64,000 nt of DNA from Ensifer adhaerens. Lineage in GTDB: Bacteria; Pseudomonadota; Alphaproteobacteria; Rhizobiales; Rhizobiaceae. Within the stretch, counting starts at the first letter, position 1. Each line of letters begins with the position of its first letter. The notes under the pieces were generated by a model. That model ran no database searches, had not been told where the DNA came from, and worked only from the letters and a program-made list of their open reading frames with translations. Positions 1 to 8,743 of the stretch are shown piece after piece. Location: NCBI RefSeq assembly GCF_028993555.1, contig NZ_CP118611.1:186001-250000 (forward strand). Reading direction: 5' to 3'. The position numbers and the translations under genes are program-made.

Positions 1-228
1 TTCTTTGACGAGAAGCTGAACAAGATGATCGAAGAGGCGCTCGTCGAACGCGATACCGCCAAGCAGACCAAGCTTTATGAGGGCGTCCAGACCTACATGG
101 ACGAGGTCGTTATGTCGATCCAGCCGTTCTCGGAGGTCGTCGACACAGCGGCCTTCCGAAGCGACGTGAAGGGCATGATCGTCAGCCCCTGGCTCTCGCG
201 TTTCGAAGGCGTGAAGAAGGAACGGTAA
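1..228 (+). CDS. C-terminal end of an ABC transporter substrate-binding protein (peptide/nickel family 5 type), partial
   Basis: The reading frame is open from base 1 and ends with TAA at 226-228, giving the last 75 residues of a protein whose start lies left of the window. The tail (FFDEKLNKMIEEAL, then a run resembling 'Y..VQ.YMDE.V.SIQPF') matches the usual C-terminus of family 5 solute-binding proteins, which deliver ligands to Dpp/Opp-type permeases in the periplasm. It converges on the dipeptide-type ABC operon at 779-4290 and is separated from it by two terminators, so it is transcribed separately. It may be the binding protein of that transporter, but so short a fragment cannot prove it. 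Confidence 0.7.
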   Translation, partial: FFDEKLNKMIEEALVERDTAKQTKLYEGVQTYMDEVVMSIQPFSEVVDTAAFRSDVKGMIVSPWLSRFEGVKKER

Positions 229-256
229 TCCCGGCATTTGGTCTGTATCGATATTG

Positions 257-284
257 AAAGGCGCGTCGCGAGACGCGCCTTTTT
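257..284 (+). terminator. Rho-independent terminator of the binding-protein gene
   Basis: A perfect 11-base stem (AAAGGCGCGTC at 257-267, pairing with GACGCGCCTTT at 272-282) with a GCGA loop is followed by a T-rich run. It lies 28 bases after the stop codon at 228. Confidence 0.9.
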
Positions 285-676
285 CCTTTTGGGCGAGCGC
301 AAATGAAACTGCCTGTCGGTTCAAGGAACGCAGCCGCTGCCCTCGTGAAATGATCGGAAACGGCGCCGGCGGCAACATCGGGGTCGTCTGCCGTAAGTCC
401 GGCCACGGTTTGAGGCGGCGACCGGCGCGAGGTGGGACATGCGCCTCACCGGACCCCTTCCCGATCAATGCGTGCTGTCGGCGCTGAAGCCGCTGCTCCA
501 CGTCCGCAATCGAGCGCACTGCGCTAAAGCGCGACAATGCGTGAGGGAGCGCAGTGGATCTTGGGGTCGGCGCTGCCGGCCGTATCCCCCTTTGGAGCGA
601 CGTTGCCGACGCAAGGAATGGCGATTTGCCGATGAACTCCAGTCCTCGTTCCCCGCTGCAAGAAAGGCCCCGGCAA

Positions 677-702
677 AGAAAAAGCCCGGCACTGGGCCGG
701 GC
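677..702 (-). terminator. Rho-independent terminator of the leftward ABC operon
   Basis: Read on the minus strand, GCCCGGC (702-696), a 5-base loop and GCCGGGC (690-684) are followed by TTTTTCTTT. It sits about 75 bases beyond the stop codon of the last leftward gene, which ends at 779. Confidence 0.85.
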
Positions 703-778
703 AAGTCGGGGGAGAATTTTGTTCACGCATCGCAGGCCGAGGAGGGGTGCCCTGCAATGGAGTTGGCTTGCGGGAGCT

Positions 779-1540
779 TCAGTGCGCGCCCTCGTATTCC
801 AGCGAGGCGCCGATCAGTTCGCGGGCATAGGGATGGGTCGCGCGGTTTCCGGGGATCGCTTCGCGCGGCAGGATTTCGGTGATTTTGCCATGGAGCATGA
901 CGGCAAAGCGGTCGCACATGTGATCAACGACGGCGAGGTCGTGCGTCACCATGATGTAGGTGAAGCCGCGTTCCTCGCGCAGGCGCTGAAGCAGGTTGAG
1001 GATCTCCGCCTGCACCGAGACATCGAGCGCCGACGTCGGCTCGTCGAGCAGCAACAGCGATGGCTCGAGGATGAGGGCCCGGGCGATCGCGACACGCTGC
1101 CTCTGGCCGCCGGAGAGCTGGTGAGGGAACCGGTCGAGGAACGAGATCGGCAGGCCGACATCGGTGATCGCCTTGCGCATGCGTTCCTCGCGGTCGCCAA
1201 GCTTGTGGATGACGAGCGGCTCGTTGAGCACGGTGCGCACCGACTGGCGCGGATGCAGCGAACCGTAGGGATCCTGGAACACCATCTGCAGCGTGCGGCA
1301 ACGCTCGATGAGCGGAATGTCGCGCACCGGCTTTCCGTCAATGAGGATGTCGCCGGTCCAGATGTCGGTCAGCATCGAGATGCAGCGCAGGACCGTGGAT
1401 TTGCCCGAACCGCTTTCGCCAACGAGCCCGAAGCATTCACCGGGTTGCACCGAGAACGTGACGCTTGGAAGAACCTTGGCGGCCGTTGGGCCCGTGCCAA
1501 AGGTGATAGCGAGATCGCGGCATTCGACTGAAACGGACAT
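779..1540 (-). CDS. ABC transporter ATP-binding protein, DppF/OppF type
   Basis: A 253-residue ATPase energising an oligopeptide/dipeptide-type importer. It has Walker A GESGSGKST, the Q-loop segment MVFQDPYGSLHPR, signature LSGGQRQR, Walker B LLLLDEPTSALD and the switch histidine in VTHDLAV. The start at 1540 is chosen because its ATG overlaps the stop of the upstream ATPase (TGATG) with GGAGGAGAT just before it; a longer frame to 1561 lacks this support. It is the last gene of the leftward permease-permease-ATPase-ATPase operon. Position beside kdgF and uronate genes suggests the substrate is a pectin fragment rather than a peptide, which is inference. Confidence 0.9.
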   Translation of the reverse strand: MSVSVECRDLAITFGTGPTAAKVLPSVTFSVQPGECFGLVGESGSGKSTVLRCISMLTDIWTGDILIDGKPVRDIPLIERCRTLQMVFQDPYGSLHPRQSVRTVLNEPLVIHKLGDREERMRKAITDVGLPISFLDRFPHQLSGGQRQRVAIARALILEPSLLLLDEPTSALDVSVQAEILNLLQRLREERGFTYIMVTHDLAVVDHMCDRFAVMLHGKITEILPREAIPGNRATHPYARELIGASLEYEGAH

Positions 1541-2376
1541 CAGGCAATCTCCTCCAGCCATTCAGGGCGGCGATCAAGCACGGCAAGCGGGGCGCGCCCG
1601 CCGCCGATGCGCGGCTGTGCCGCGAGCAAGCCGCGCGTATAGGGATGCTTGGCCTTGTCGAGGTCGGCGGCCGCCAGTGTCTCAACGATGCGGCCGGCGT
1701 ACATGATCAGGACACGGTCGCAGAAATTGCGCACGAGGTTCAGGTCGTGGCTGATCATGATCAGGCCGATGCCGCGATCCCTGACAAGACCGTCAAGAAT
1801 GTTCAGCACCTGCAGCCGCACCGTGACGTCCAGCGCCGAGGTTGGCTCGTCGGCGATGACGAGATCTGGATCGGCCAGCAGCATCATGGCGATCATGACA
1901 CGCTGGCCCATGCCGCCGGAAATCTCGTGCGGATACTGATCGAAGACGCGTTTCGGGTCGCGGATCTTTACCGCTTCAAGCATGGCAAGGGCCTTGTCGC
2001 GTGCGTCAGCCTTTGAGCACTTGAAGTGCCGCAGATAGGTTTCGGCGACCTGGTCGCCAACGCGGCGAATAGGGTTAAGCGAGAACTTCGGATCCTGCAG
2101 GATCATCGACATGCGCCGACCACGAACCTTCAGCATCTCCTTTTCGGAGAGCGTGGGCAGGTCCAGTTCGGCAAAGCGAAGTCTGTCGGCGGTGATGGTT
2201 GCGCCGGGCAGAAGGCGCAGCAGCGCGCGTCCGACCGTAGACTTGCCGGAACCGCTTTCGCCGACGATCCCAAGACGCTCGCGCCCAAGGGTGAAGGAGA
2301 CGCCGCGCACGGCGTCTGTCGGAGCGCCGCCATAGCGGATGCGCAGGTTCTCGACGTCGAGAATGGTATTTTCCAT
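1540..2376 (-). CDS. ABC transporter ATP-binding protein, DppD/OppD type
   Basis: A 278-residue ATPase, partner of the following ATPase in a heterodimeric Dpp/Opp-type importer. Visible motifs are Walker A GESGSGKSTVGR, Q-loop MILQDPKFSLNP, signature ISGGMGQR, Walker B LVIADEPTSALD and switch region MISHDLNL. ISGGMGQR, in place of LSGGM(R/S)QR, is a mild variant of the D-type signature. Its stop overlaps the start of the next ATPase, so translation is probably coupled. It begins only a few bases after the permease gene ending at 2381. Confidence 0.9.
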   Translation of the reverse strand: MENTILDVENLRIRYGGAPTDAVRGVSFTLGRERLGIVGESGSGKSTVGRALLRLLPGATITADRLRFAELDLPTLSEKEMLKVRGRRMSMILQDPKFSLNPIRRVGDQVAETYLRHFKCSKADARDKALAMLEAVKIRDPKRVFDQYPHEISGGMGQRVMIAMMLLADPDLVIADEPTSALDVTVRLQVLNILDGLVRDRGIGLIMISHDLNLVRNFCDRVLIMYAGRIVETLAAADLDKAKHPYTRGLLAAQPRIGGGRAPLAVLDRRPEWLEEIA

Positions 2377-2380
2377 GGAG

Positions 2381-3268
2381 CTATCTCCGGTTCATCTGCT
2401 TCGGATCGAGCGCGTCGCGCAGGCCATCTCCGAGCAGGTTGAATGCGAGGCTGACGGAAAGGATGGAGATGCCCGGGAAGGTGACGAGCCACCAGCTGTC
2501 CAGCATGTACTTGCGGCCGGTCGCGATCATCGCGCCCCATTCCGGAAGCGGAGGTTGCGCGCCGAGCCCGAGGAAGCCGAGGCCGGCCGCGGTCAGGATG
2601 ACGGTCGCCATATTCAACGTCAGCCGGATGAGGACCGAAGGCAGGCACATAGGCATGATCGACTTGAAGATGATGCGTGTCGCCGACGCCCCTTGCAGTC
2701 GCGCAGCCGAGATGTAATCCGCTTTGCGGAAGGTCATCGCCTCGGCGCGCGCCAGCCGGGCGATCGGTGGCCAGGAGGTGAGCGCAATCGCGATGATGGC
2801 GTTGTTGAGGCTTGGGCCGAGTGCGGCGACGAAGGCGAGCGAGAGAATGAGGCTCGGGAAGGACAGGAAGATGTCGGTGATGCGCATCATCACCGTATCG
2901 ACCTTGCCGCCGAGGTAGCCGGCTGTCGTGCCGATGACGAGACCGATCGGGCCGACGACAATCGAGACGAGGAAGATGATCGTGAGCGTGATGCGCGCGC
3001 CGAAGACGAGCCGGCTGAAGATGTCGCGGCCGAGCTCGTCGGTTCCGAAAAGATGACCGTTTCCGGGCGCCTGCAAGGTGTTGGCGAGATCCTGCGCATA
3101 GGGGTCGTGGGTCGCGATCAGCGGCGCGAAGGCGGCGATCAGGACCAACAAGGCCAGAACAGCGAGACCGAAAGTCGACGTCGGGCTCTTTAGCAGGAAA
3201 AGCACGATGTTCTTCAGGGACTGAACCGGCGCCGGCAGCCGGAAGGTGGGTTGAACGCGTGCGTCCAT
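2381..3268 (-). CDS. ABC transporter permease, DppC type
   Basis: A 295-residue inner-membrane permease with an N-terminal helix, then a long periplasmic loop (DPYAQDLANTLQAPG...HLFGTDELGRD) typical of DppC/OppC, and a binding-protein-dependent transport domain with the EAA-like loop AARLQGASATRIIFKSIMP. The start at 3268 is preferred over a frame reaching 3421 because its ATG overlaps the upstream permease's stop (TGATG) and the extra N-terminus is not family-like. It is the second gene of the leftward operon. Confidence 0.88.
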   Translation of the reverse strand: MDARVQPTFRLPAPVQSLKNIVLFLLKSPTSTFGLAVLALLVLIAAFAPLIATHDPYAQDLANTLQAPGNGHLFGTDELGRDIFSRLVFGARITLTIIFLVSIVVGPIGLVIGTTAGYLGGKVDTVMMRITDIFLSFPSLILSLAFVAALGPSLNNAIIAIALTSWPPIARLARAEAMTFRKADYISAARLQGASATRIIFKSIMPMCLPSVLIRLTLNMATVILTAAGLGFLGLGAQPPLPEWGAMIATGRKYMLDSWWLVTFPGISILSVSLAFNLLGDGLRDALDPKQMNRR

Positions 3269-4290
3269 CAGCGTGTCCTCGGATCGAAGATGCGGTAGAG
3301 AACGTCGGACAAGAGGTTCAGTCCGATGAAAATGATGCCGACGATCAGCACACAGGTCATGACTGCGTTCATGTCGCCGGTAATAAGATTGTTGGTTAGG
3401 TACTGGCCAAAGCCCGGCCACGCAAAGACGGTTTCGATCAGCACTGCGCCTTCAAGGAGCGACCCATAGGCAAGTGCTATAATGGTGACCAGCTGGACGC
3501 GGATATTGATGAAGGCGTGCTGCCAAATCGTCTGGCTGCGCGAAAGACCCTTCACACGCGCCGTCGTCACATATTCCTGGCCGAGCTGATCAAGCATGAA
3601 GCTGCGCGTCATGCGCGTGATATAGGCGGAAGAGGAATACCCGAGCAGGGCGGCCGGCAGGATGATGTGGTTGACCGCCGACCAGAAGACATCCATCTCG
3701 CCCGCCATGAGGCTGTCGATCAAGAGGAAGCCGGTGCGTTCCTCGACGAGGCCGATATAGAACTGATCCATCCGCCCGCTGCCGCCGACGAGGCCGAGAT
3801 GGGCGTAGAAGACGATCAGTGCGATCATGCCCGTCCAGAAGATCGGCATGGAATGGCCGAAAAGGCTGAAGACGCGCACGACATGATCCGGCCAGCGATC
3901 CTTGTTGACGGCGGCCAGCACGCCGAGCGGAATACCAAGTCCTGCGCCGATAAGGATCGCGAAGGTGGCGAGTTCGATCGTCGCCGGCATCACATGCAGG
4001 ATATCCTGGATGACCGGCTGGCCGGTGCGGATGGAGGTGCCGAAATTGCCGGTGAAGACGTCGCCCAGATAATAGAAGAACTGTTCCCAGAGCGGCCGGT
4101 CAAGGCCCAGCGAGCGGTAAACCTGCTCGTAGGTCTCCCGGGTCGCATCTTCACCGACAATGGCACGGACGGGATCGGCGGGCATCAGCCGGCCGATAAA
4201 GAAGGTCAGGAGCAGCAGGCCGAGCAGCGTGACCGCGATGGTCCCGATCTGTCCGGCCGCGCCATAGAAGCGGATGCGGCGTGGTGACAT
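3268..4290 (-). CDS. ABC transporter permease, DppB type
   Basis: A 340-residue membrane permease forming the channel with the DppC-type partner. It has a hydrophobic first helix (TIAVTLLGLLLLTFFIGRL), the DppB-type segment MPADPVRAIVG with LGLDRPLWEQ, and a C-terminal EAA-like loop (ARVKGLSRSQTIWQHAF). The start at 4290 has a clear CGGAGGA six bases upstream; an in-frame ATG at 4308 does not. First gene of the transporter operon; a dyad shared with the kdgF upstream region lies 52 bases before it, so both units may answer to the same GntR-type regulator. Confidence 0.88.
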   Translation of the reverse strand: MSPRRIRFYGAAGQIGTIAVTLLGLLLLTFFIGRLMPADPVRAIVGEDATRETYEQVYRSLGLDRPLWEQFFYYLGDVFTGNFGTSIRTGQPVIQDILHVMPATIELATFAILIGAGLGIPLGVLAAVNKDRWPDHVVRVFSLFGHSMPIFWTGMIALIVFYAHLGLVGGSGRMDQFYIGLVEERTGFLLIDSLMAGEMDVFWSAVNHIILPAALLGYSSSAYITRMTRSFMLDQLGQEYVTTARVKGLSRSQTIWQHAFINIRVQLVTIIALAYGSLLEGAVLIETVFAWPGFGQYLTNNLITGDMNAVMTCVLIVGIIFIGLNLLSDVLYRIFDPRTR

Positions 4291-4341
4291 GGTTCCTCCG
4301 TGTGTCATTCGCCTGAGGGTGGGGCGATACAGGCTCCTATC

Positions 4342-4352
4342 CTGTATGACAA
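4342..4352. promoter_or_regulatory. Candidate GntR/FadR-type operator before the transporter operon
   Basis: CTGTATGACAA fits the FadR-subfamily pattern T-N-G-T-N3-A-C-N-A apart from its first base. Nearly the same sequence occurs at 4765-4775, and a related one near 8804. Two GntR/FCD regulators are encoded next door. Confidence 0.5.
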
Positions 4353-4399
4353 CTTTGGCAAACCTGTCACAGGCTTGTCATGCTGTCAAGCCAAACCGA

Positions 4400-4714
4400 T
4401 CACAGGAAGTCATCGCGACGGGGCGAAAAGCAGTCGATGAGCTCGCCGGCCTCAAGGCACTGGCATCCGTGCTCGGTGTCTCCGGGAATGACCAGACTGT
4501 CGCCAGCGCGCAAATCATAGGCCTCGCCATTGCGGAAAAAGCGGAAACGGCCGCGCGCCACATAGGTGGATTGCACGTGCGGATGGCGGTGCAACTTGCC
4601 TTTGGCGCCGGATTCGAAGCGAAAAGACACGACCATGAGTTCGGGGGAATCGGAAAGAACCTGGCGGGTAACGCCCGCGTCCGGCGATACTGCGGGAAAT
4701 GTGGGGAGAGACAT
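4400..4714 (-). CDS. kdgF: Cupin protein KdgF (pectin degradation, unsaturated uronate linearisation)
   Basis: A 104-residue single-domain cupin. The metal-site motif GKLHRHPHVQSTYVARGRF and the second cupin motif LRAGDSLVIPGDTEHG match KdgF proteins, which convert 4,5-unsaturated galacturonate to the linear keto-sugar DKI, the substrate of KduI. The start at 4714 is chosen because it has a GAGGT site and gives the usual KdgF length; an upstream ATG at 4750 would add an atypical tail. Nearby KduI, KduD, GH105 and GH28 genes support the role. A generic sugar-binding cupin is the alternative. Confidence 0.82.
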   Translation of the reverse strand: MSLPTFPAVSPDAGVTRQVLSDSPELMVVSFRFESGAKGKLHRHPHVQSTYVARGRFRFFRNGEAYDLRAGDSLVIPGDTEHGCQCLEAGELIDCFSPRRDDFL

Positions 4715-4764
4715 GTAAACCTCGGTGATGTTGTATAACACCATCACCATACATGTACTTATAT

Positions 4765-4775
4765 TTGTATGACAA
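4765..4775. promoter_or_regulatory. Candidate GntR/FadR-type operator upstream of kdgF
   Basis: TTGTATGACAA is a perfect 4-3-4 dyad (TTGT, ATG, ACAA) in the gap between the GntR gene and kdgF. It matches the T-N-G-T-N3-A-C-N-A pattern known for FadR-like regulators and differs by one base from 4342-4352. Confidence 0.6.
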
Positions 4776-4795
4776 CTATGATGTAGGTTTCCGGA

Positions 4796-5536
4796 TCAAC
4801 TTTCTTCAGTTGCCATGGTGCGCGACCGTAGAAGCACCTTGTAGCGCTCCAAGCTCCCGCGAAGGTGGGCGCGCATCCGTTCGCGTGCGGCGTCCGCATT
4901 TCCCTCGATGATGGCATCGACGATCTGGCCGTGTTCCTCCTGCAGGTGAAGGTTATAGTCCTTTGGGCGCGATCCGGGCGCCGACCCCTGCAGTTCGCCG
5001 CGCGGAATGATGCCCGAGCGGATCAGTTGGAGAAACTCCGGGAAGCGCCGATTCTGCGTAGCTTCTGCGATCGCAAGGTGAAGCTCGAAATCTGCGTCTC
5101 GCGTGGGGGCCCCGGTGGCCAGGCATTCGCCCACGTGGTGATGGGCCTCAAGGATTGCCTCGATCTGTGCCGCTGAACGGCGAGATGCTGCAAGTCCGGC
5201 CGATTCCACTTCGAAAACCGTCCTGAGTTCAAGGAGTTCGATCACCGAGGAAATCCGTTGGGTGGTCAGGTCCTTAAAAGGCTGGTTCTTGTCCTGTTGG
5301 GTCTCCAGCGCAAAGATGCCAGCGCCCTTGCGCGCCTCGACCAGACCGTCTGCCCGCAGGATTGCAATGGCCTCACGCACGACGGTTCGGCTAACCGAAT
5401 ATTCTTTCGTGAGAGCGCTTTCGCTCGGAAGCCTGTCACCTGGGCGGAAGACACCCTCCATCAGTTCGCGGCGCAGTGCCGTGCTAATCTTTGCCGCCAG
5501 CGACGTGCCGCGAACGTGGTTGTTTTCGGCTTCCAT
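4796..5536 (-). CDS. GntR-family transcriptional regulator, FadR/FCD subfamily (copy 1)
   Basis: A 246-residue regulator with an N-terminal winged helix (GDRLPSESALTKEYSVSRTVVREAI, residues about 30-60) and a C-terminal FCD ligand domain with the metal-type histidines in DFELHLAIAEAT, LHLQEEHGQIVDAI and MRAHLRGS. The start at 5536 has GGAGTGGAA before it; the frame extends to 5569. It is a paralogue of the next gene in tandem. Such regulators commonly repress uronate genes (ExuR/UxuR style), and the TTGTATGACAA dyads nearby are likely targets. The effector is unknown. Confidence 0.88.
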   Translation of the reverse strand: MEAENNHVRGTSLAAKISTALRRELMEGVFRPGDRLPSESALTKEYSVSRTVVREAIAILRADGLVEARKGAGIFALETQQDKNQPFKDLTTQRISSVIELLELRTVFEVESAGLAASRRSAAQIEAILEAHHHVGECLATGAPTRDADFELHLAIAEATQNRRFPEFLQLIRSGIIPRGELQGSAPGSRPKDYNLHLQEEHGQIVDAIIEGNADAARERMRAHLRGSLERYKVLLRSRTMATEES

Positions 5537-5617
5537 TTCCACTCCGCCTGTTTCGAACCTGTCTGGCATGTTAGCCGTTATCTGTTCGATTGCAAGGGTG
5601 GCCGTGGGTTCGCGTCC

Positions 5618-6355
5618 TCAGTGCGCAGTGCGCAACATGGCGCGGTAGCGTGTCTGGCTCTTCTTGAGATGATCACGCATGGCCGCACGCGCTGCGTCTT
5701 CATCGCCGTTCTGAATTGCGACGAGAATGGCCTCGTGTTCGTCGATGAGGCGGCTGAGCTCTTCGGTTGGCAGAACAGCCTCCTTGCCGCCGTCGACGAT
5801 GGCGCGGCGGGGAATGAGCGCCGGTCCGAGCATGTCAAGGAATTCACGGAAGCGCGGATTGTTGGTTGCTTCTGCGATTGCGACGTGGAAGGCGAAATCA
5901 GCCTCGGCGGTCGGGTTGCCCGCGGCTGCACAGGATCGGAAGCTGTCAAAGGCTTCAATGATCTTGCCTTCCTGACCGGGTGAGCAGCGCAGGGCTGCAA
6001 ATGCAGCCGCGTCGCCCTCGACCGCCGTTCGCAGTTCCAGCATTTCAATCAGCGACGAAACCCGCGCGAGATCGACGTTTTGAAACGGCCGACGCGCGGG
6101 CGTGGCCTGCTCCAGCAGGAAGACGCCCGCTCCCTGCCGGGGCTCGACCAGACCATCGGAGCGCAAAGCGGCGATTGCCTCACGCACGACCGTGCGGCTC
6201 ACGCCGAATTCCTGGGTGAGCTGCGCTTCGGACGGCAGGCGGTCGCCGGGATTGTAGCGCCCGTCGGATATCTGCGAACGAAGAGCATCCGCAACCTGCG
6301 CCACGAGCGTCTTGCCCTGTGAGGCAGAAGGATCGGAAGTCGTCGTTTTCAACAT
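5618..6355 (-). CDS. GntR-family transcriptional regulator, FadR/FCD subfamily (copy 2)
   Basis: A 245-residue regulator closely parallel to its neighbour: winged helix GDRLPSEAQLTQEFGVSRTVVREAIAALRSDGLVE, then the FCD domain with DFAFHVAIAEATNNPRFREFL and a histidine in LIDEHEAILVAI. The recognition helix SRTVVREAI is identical in both copies, so they may recognise the same operator while sensing different ligands, for example saturated versus unsaturated uronates; the last point is inference. It follows the semialdehyde dehydrogenase gene by 72 bases and may be read from the same leftward transcript. Confidence 0.88.
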   Translation of the reverse strand: MLKTTTSDPSASQGKTLVAQVADALRSQISDGRYNPGDRLPSEAQLTQEFGVSRTVVREAIAALRSDGLVEPRQGAGVFLLEQATPARRPFQNVDLARVSSLIEMLELRTAVEGDAAAFAALRCSPGQEGKIIEAFDSFRSCAAAGNPTAEADFAFHVAIAEATNNPRFREFLDMLGPALIPRRAIVDGGKEAVLPTEELSRLIDEHEAILVAIQNGDEDAARAAMRDHLKKSQTRYRAMLRTAH

Positions 6356-6427
6356 ACACGGGCCATTTCAAAGATTTGTTGGTCCGTTTGTGGATACGCC
6401 ATCAAGGGGAGATGGCGCAATCCACCG

Positions 6428-7945
6428 CTACACTGACTTTAGATCGCTCGGCATCAGGCGTTCAGGGATGTTCTGATAGGAAACGGGTCTTAGAAACCGG
6501 CGAATGGCCATGGTTCCAACCGAGCTTGCGCCGAAGTTGGTGGAAGCGGGGTAGGGGCCGCCGTGAACCATCGCATCGCAGACCTCGACGCCGGTCGGAT
6601 AGCCGTTGACCAGGATACGGCCCGCCTTGCGTTCAAGGATCGGCATGAGCTTGCGCGCGAAATCGGTATCGCCCTCGTCGAGATGGAGGGTTGCCGTCAA
6701 CTGCCCCTCAAAATTCTTTGCGACCACGATCATCTCTTCGAGGCTTTCGACGGTGACGATCAGGCCGAGCGGGCCGAAGACTTCCTGCGAAAGCACGTGA
6801 TTGCCGAGCCAATCCCTGGATGCAACGAGAAAAAGATTGGGCGTTGCATTGCGGCTCTCGCAGTTCGAGCCGAGGATTTGGCGGACGCCAACTCCTGCCG
6901 TGATGCGGTCACGCCCGTCGCGGTAGGCCCTAGCGATGCCGTCGGTGAGCATCGCCTGCGACCCAACGTGCGAAAGCGCTGCGTGGGCAGCTTCGGCGAA
7001 GGCGGAGGCCTGTTCGGCAAGGATCACCGCGATGCCCGGATTGGTGCAGAACTGCCCGGCGCCCATGGTAAGCGAACCTGCCCATCCCTTGGCGATCGCC
7101 TCGCCGCGTGCCGTGATCGCGTCGTGCAGGAGGAACATCGGGTTCACGGAGCCAAGTTCACCAAAGAAGGGAATGGGTTCCGGCCGCCCTGCGCAGAGAT
7201 CGAACAGTGCTCGTCCGCCGACAAGTGAACCGGTGAAGCCAACCGCCTTGATCAACGGATGCGTGACGAGACCGGTTCCAACATCGCGACGCCCGCCCTG
7301 GATCAACGAAAAGACACCGGGGTGCAATCCGTGCGCCTTGACGGCGGCAAGGGCCGCTTCAGCGACGATCTCGCCCGTCCCTGGATGTGCCGAATGGCCT
7401 TTGACGATGACGGGGCAGCCTGCGGCAAGAGCCGAGGCGGTATCGCCACCCATGGTCGAAAAGGCCAACGGAAAGTTGGAGGCGCCGAAGACGGCAACAG
7501 GTCCGATCGGTCGCTGGATCAGGCGGATGTCGGGGCGGGGCAGGGGCTTGCGGTCCGGCAAGGCCACGTCATGTCGCCTGTCGAGGTACTCGCCCTTTCG
7601 GATATGAGACGCAAACAGCCGAAGCTGGCCGGAGGTACGCGCGCGCTCGCCTTCGAGCCTTGCGGCCGGCAGCCCTGTTTCCGCACTCCCGATCTCGGTG
7701 ATCGCCGCTCCGCGTACCTCTATCTCGTCGGCAATGGTATTAAGGAAGGCGGCGCGCTCCTCGCGTGGCGCGTAGCCATAGGACCAGAAGGCTTCCTCGG
7801 CAGCCGCCGCCGCCTTGTTCACCAGTTCCACCGTTCCGACGCAGAAGTCAAAAGCCGGGCCGTTTGCCGGCTCGTTCTTGAAAGTTTGTGCAGTGGCGAT
7901 CCACTCGCCTGCGACCAGATGCTTGCCATGCGGTTTGAAAGTCAT
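6428..7945 (-). CDS. Alpha-ketoglutarate semialdehyde (2,5-dioxovalerate) dehydrogenase
   Basis: A 505-residue NAD(P)-dependent aldehyde dehydrogenase. It has the cofactor segment GPVAVFGASNFPLAF, GFTGSLVGGRALFD, the catalytic glutamate in FFGELGSVNP and the catalytic cysteine in GAGQFCTNPG. GASNFPLAFS and GAGQFCTNPG are typical of the KGSADH branch used in glucarate/galactarate and hydroxyproline degradation. It oxidises the product of the KdgD-type dehydratase to 2-oxoglutarate, closing the pathway begun by uronate dehydrogenase, whose stop is immediately before this ATG. Length is normal for the family (about 500-525). Confidence 0.88.
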   Translation of the reverse strand: MTFKPHGKHLVAGEWIATAQTFKNEPANGPAFDFCVGTVELVNKAAAAAEEAFWSYGYAPREERAAFLNTIADEIEVRGAAITEIGSAETGLPAARLEGERARTSGQLRLFASHIRKGEYLDRRHDVALPDRKPLPRPDIRLIQRPIGPVAVFGASNFPLAFSTMGGDTASALAAGCPVIVKGHSAHPGTGEIVAEAALAAVKAHGLHPGVFSLIQGGRRDVGTGLVTHPLIKAVGFTGSLVGGRALFDLCAGRPEPIPFFGELGSVNPMFLLHDAITARGEAIAKGWAGSLTMGAGQFCTNPGIAVILAEQASAFAEAAHAALSHVGSQAMLTDGIARAYRDGRDRITAGVGVRQILGSNCESRNATPNLFLVASRDWLGNHVLSQEVFGPLGLIVTVESLEEMIVVAKNFEGQLTATLHLDEGDTDFARKLMPILERKAGRILVNGYPTGVEVCDAMVHGGPYPASTNFGASSVGTMAIRRFLRPVSYQNIPERLMPSDLKSV

Positions 7946-8743
7946 TCATCGCTCCTTAAAGATCGGATTGTCGACATAGGCACCGCCCTGAAAGCGAGCC
8001 ATGGATTCGTTGCGGCCGGCTTGCGGCGCGGCCTCCGCGAGGCGCGTCCGGAAGTGTTCGGCATTGTCCCTGGGTTTCCAGCCGAGCCAGCCGAGATGAG
8101 CGTTGTCCCACCAACCGGCATCATTTGGTGATCCGCCCCAGATCACGGGGCAGCCGAGAACTGGCGCGCGGAAGACAGCCTCGATCAGAGAGGCAAAGTC
8201 TCCGTGCGAAAGCCAGGTCGACAACATCCGGTGGTTCGTTGGCTCTGGCGTACAGGAACCGATGCGTACCAGCGCTGTTTCCTGCCCGAACTTTTCGAAA
8301 TACAGGCGCGCAAGCGCCTCGCCGAAGCATTTTGAGACCCCGTAGAGTCCATCCGGGCGGAACGGGGCGTCAGGCTTGAGCCGCTCGGATTGCGGATAGT
8401 AGCCGATCGTATGGTTGGAGCTGGCAAAGATGATGCGCGGTCGGCCATTGGCGCGAGCGGCCTCGAAGAGGTTGTAAAGGCCGGCGATGTTGCCGCGCAG
8501 GATCCCCTCAAACGGACCCTCCGTCGACGCCCCGCCAAGATGAACGATACCGTCGCAGCCGGCGACCATTTCGTTCACCGCTTGAGCGTCGGCAAGATCG
8601 CACTGGACGAGCTCCTCATGGTCAGCCGGCGTGCCAAGACCTGTGCGATCTGCAAGCCGGACCGTGTCGGCCAGGCCAGAGAGCCTTGTGCGCATGACGC
8701 GGCCAAGCTGACCCGCCGCGCCAGTGATGAGAAGGCGTTTCAT
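7946..8743 (-). CDS. udh: NAD-dependent uronate dehydrogenase
   Basis: A 265-residue extended short-chain dehydrogenase that oxidises D-galacturonate or D-glucuronate to the aldarolactone. It shows the NAD motif TGAAGQLG (7-14), the segment FASSNHTIGYYP, and the catalytic pair Tyr134/Lys138 in GLYGVSKCFGE. The length and segments such as VRIGSCTPEP and AVFRAPVLGCPV match the Agrobacterium Udh as I remember it. First gene of the leftward operon and divergent from kduI, so the oxidative and isomerase routes share one control region. Confidence 0.93.
   Translation of the reverse strand: MKRLLITGAAGQLGRVMRTRLSGLADTVRLADRTGLGTPADHEELVQCDLADAQAVNEMVAGCDGIVHLGGASTEGPFEGILRGNIAGLYNLFEAARANGRPRIIFASSNHTIGYYPQSERLKPDAPFRPDGLYGVSKCFGEALARLYFEKFGQETALVRIGSCTPEPTNHRMLSTWLSHGDFASLIEAVFRAPVLGCPVIWGGSPNDAGWWDNAHLGWLGWKPRDNAEHFRTRLAEAAPQAGRNESMARFQGGAYVDNPIFKER

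Larger units (their letters stand above)
229..778. other. 550-base non-coding stretch between convergent transport genes
   Basis: No open frame here has a plausible start, ribosome site or protein-like composition. It holds a strong rightward terminator at 257-284 and a leftward one at 677-702. A 9-base inverted repeat (CACTGCGCT at 517-525 and AGCGCAGTG at 548-556) could form a further hairpin. I see nothing else that I can name. Confidence 0.6.

Noticed and set aside
229..778. Region as a possible small RNA or origin
   Set aside because: The only clear structures are two opposed terminators and one weak hairpin; no iteron-like repeats or AT-rich unwinding element are seen.
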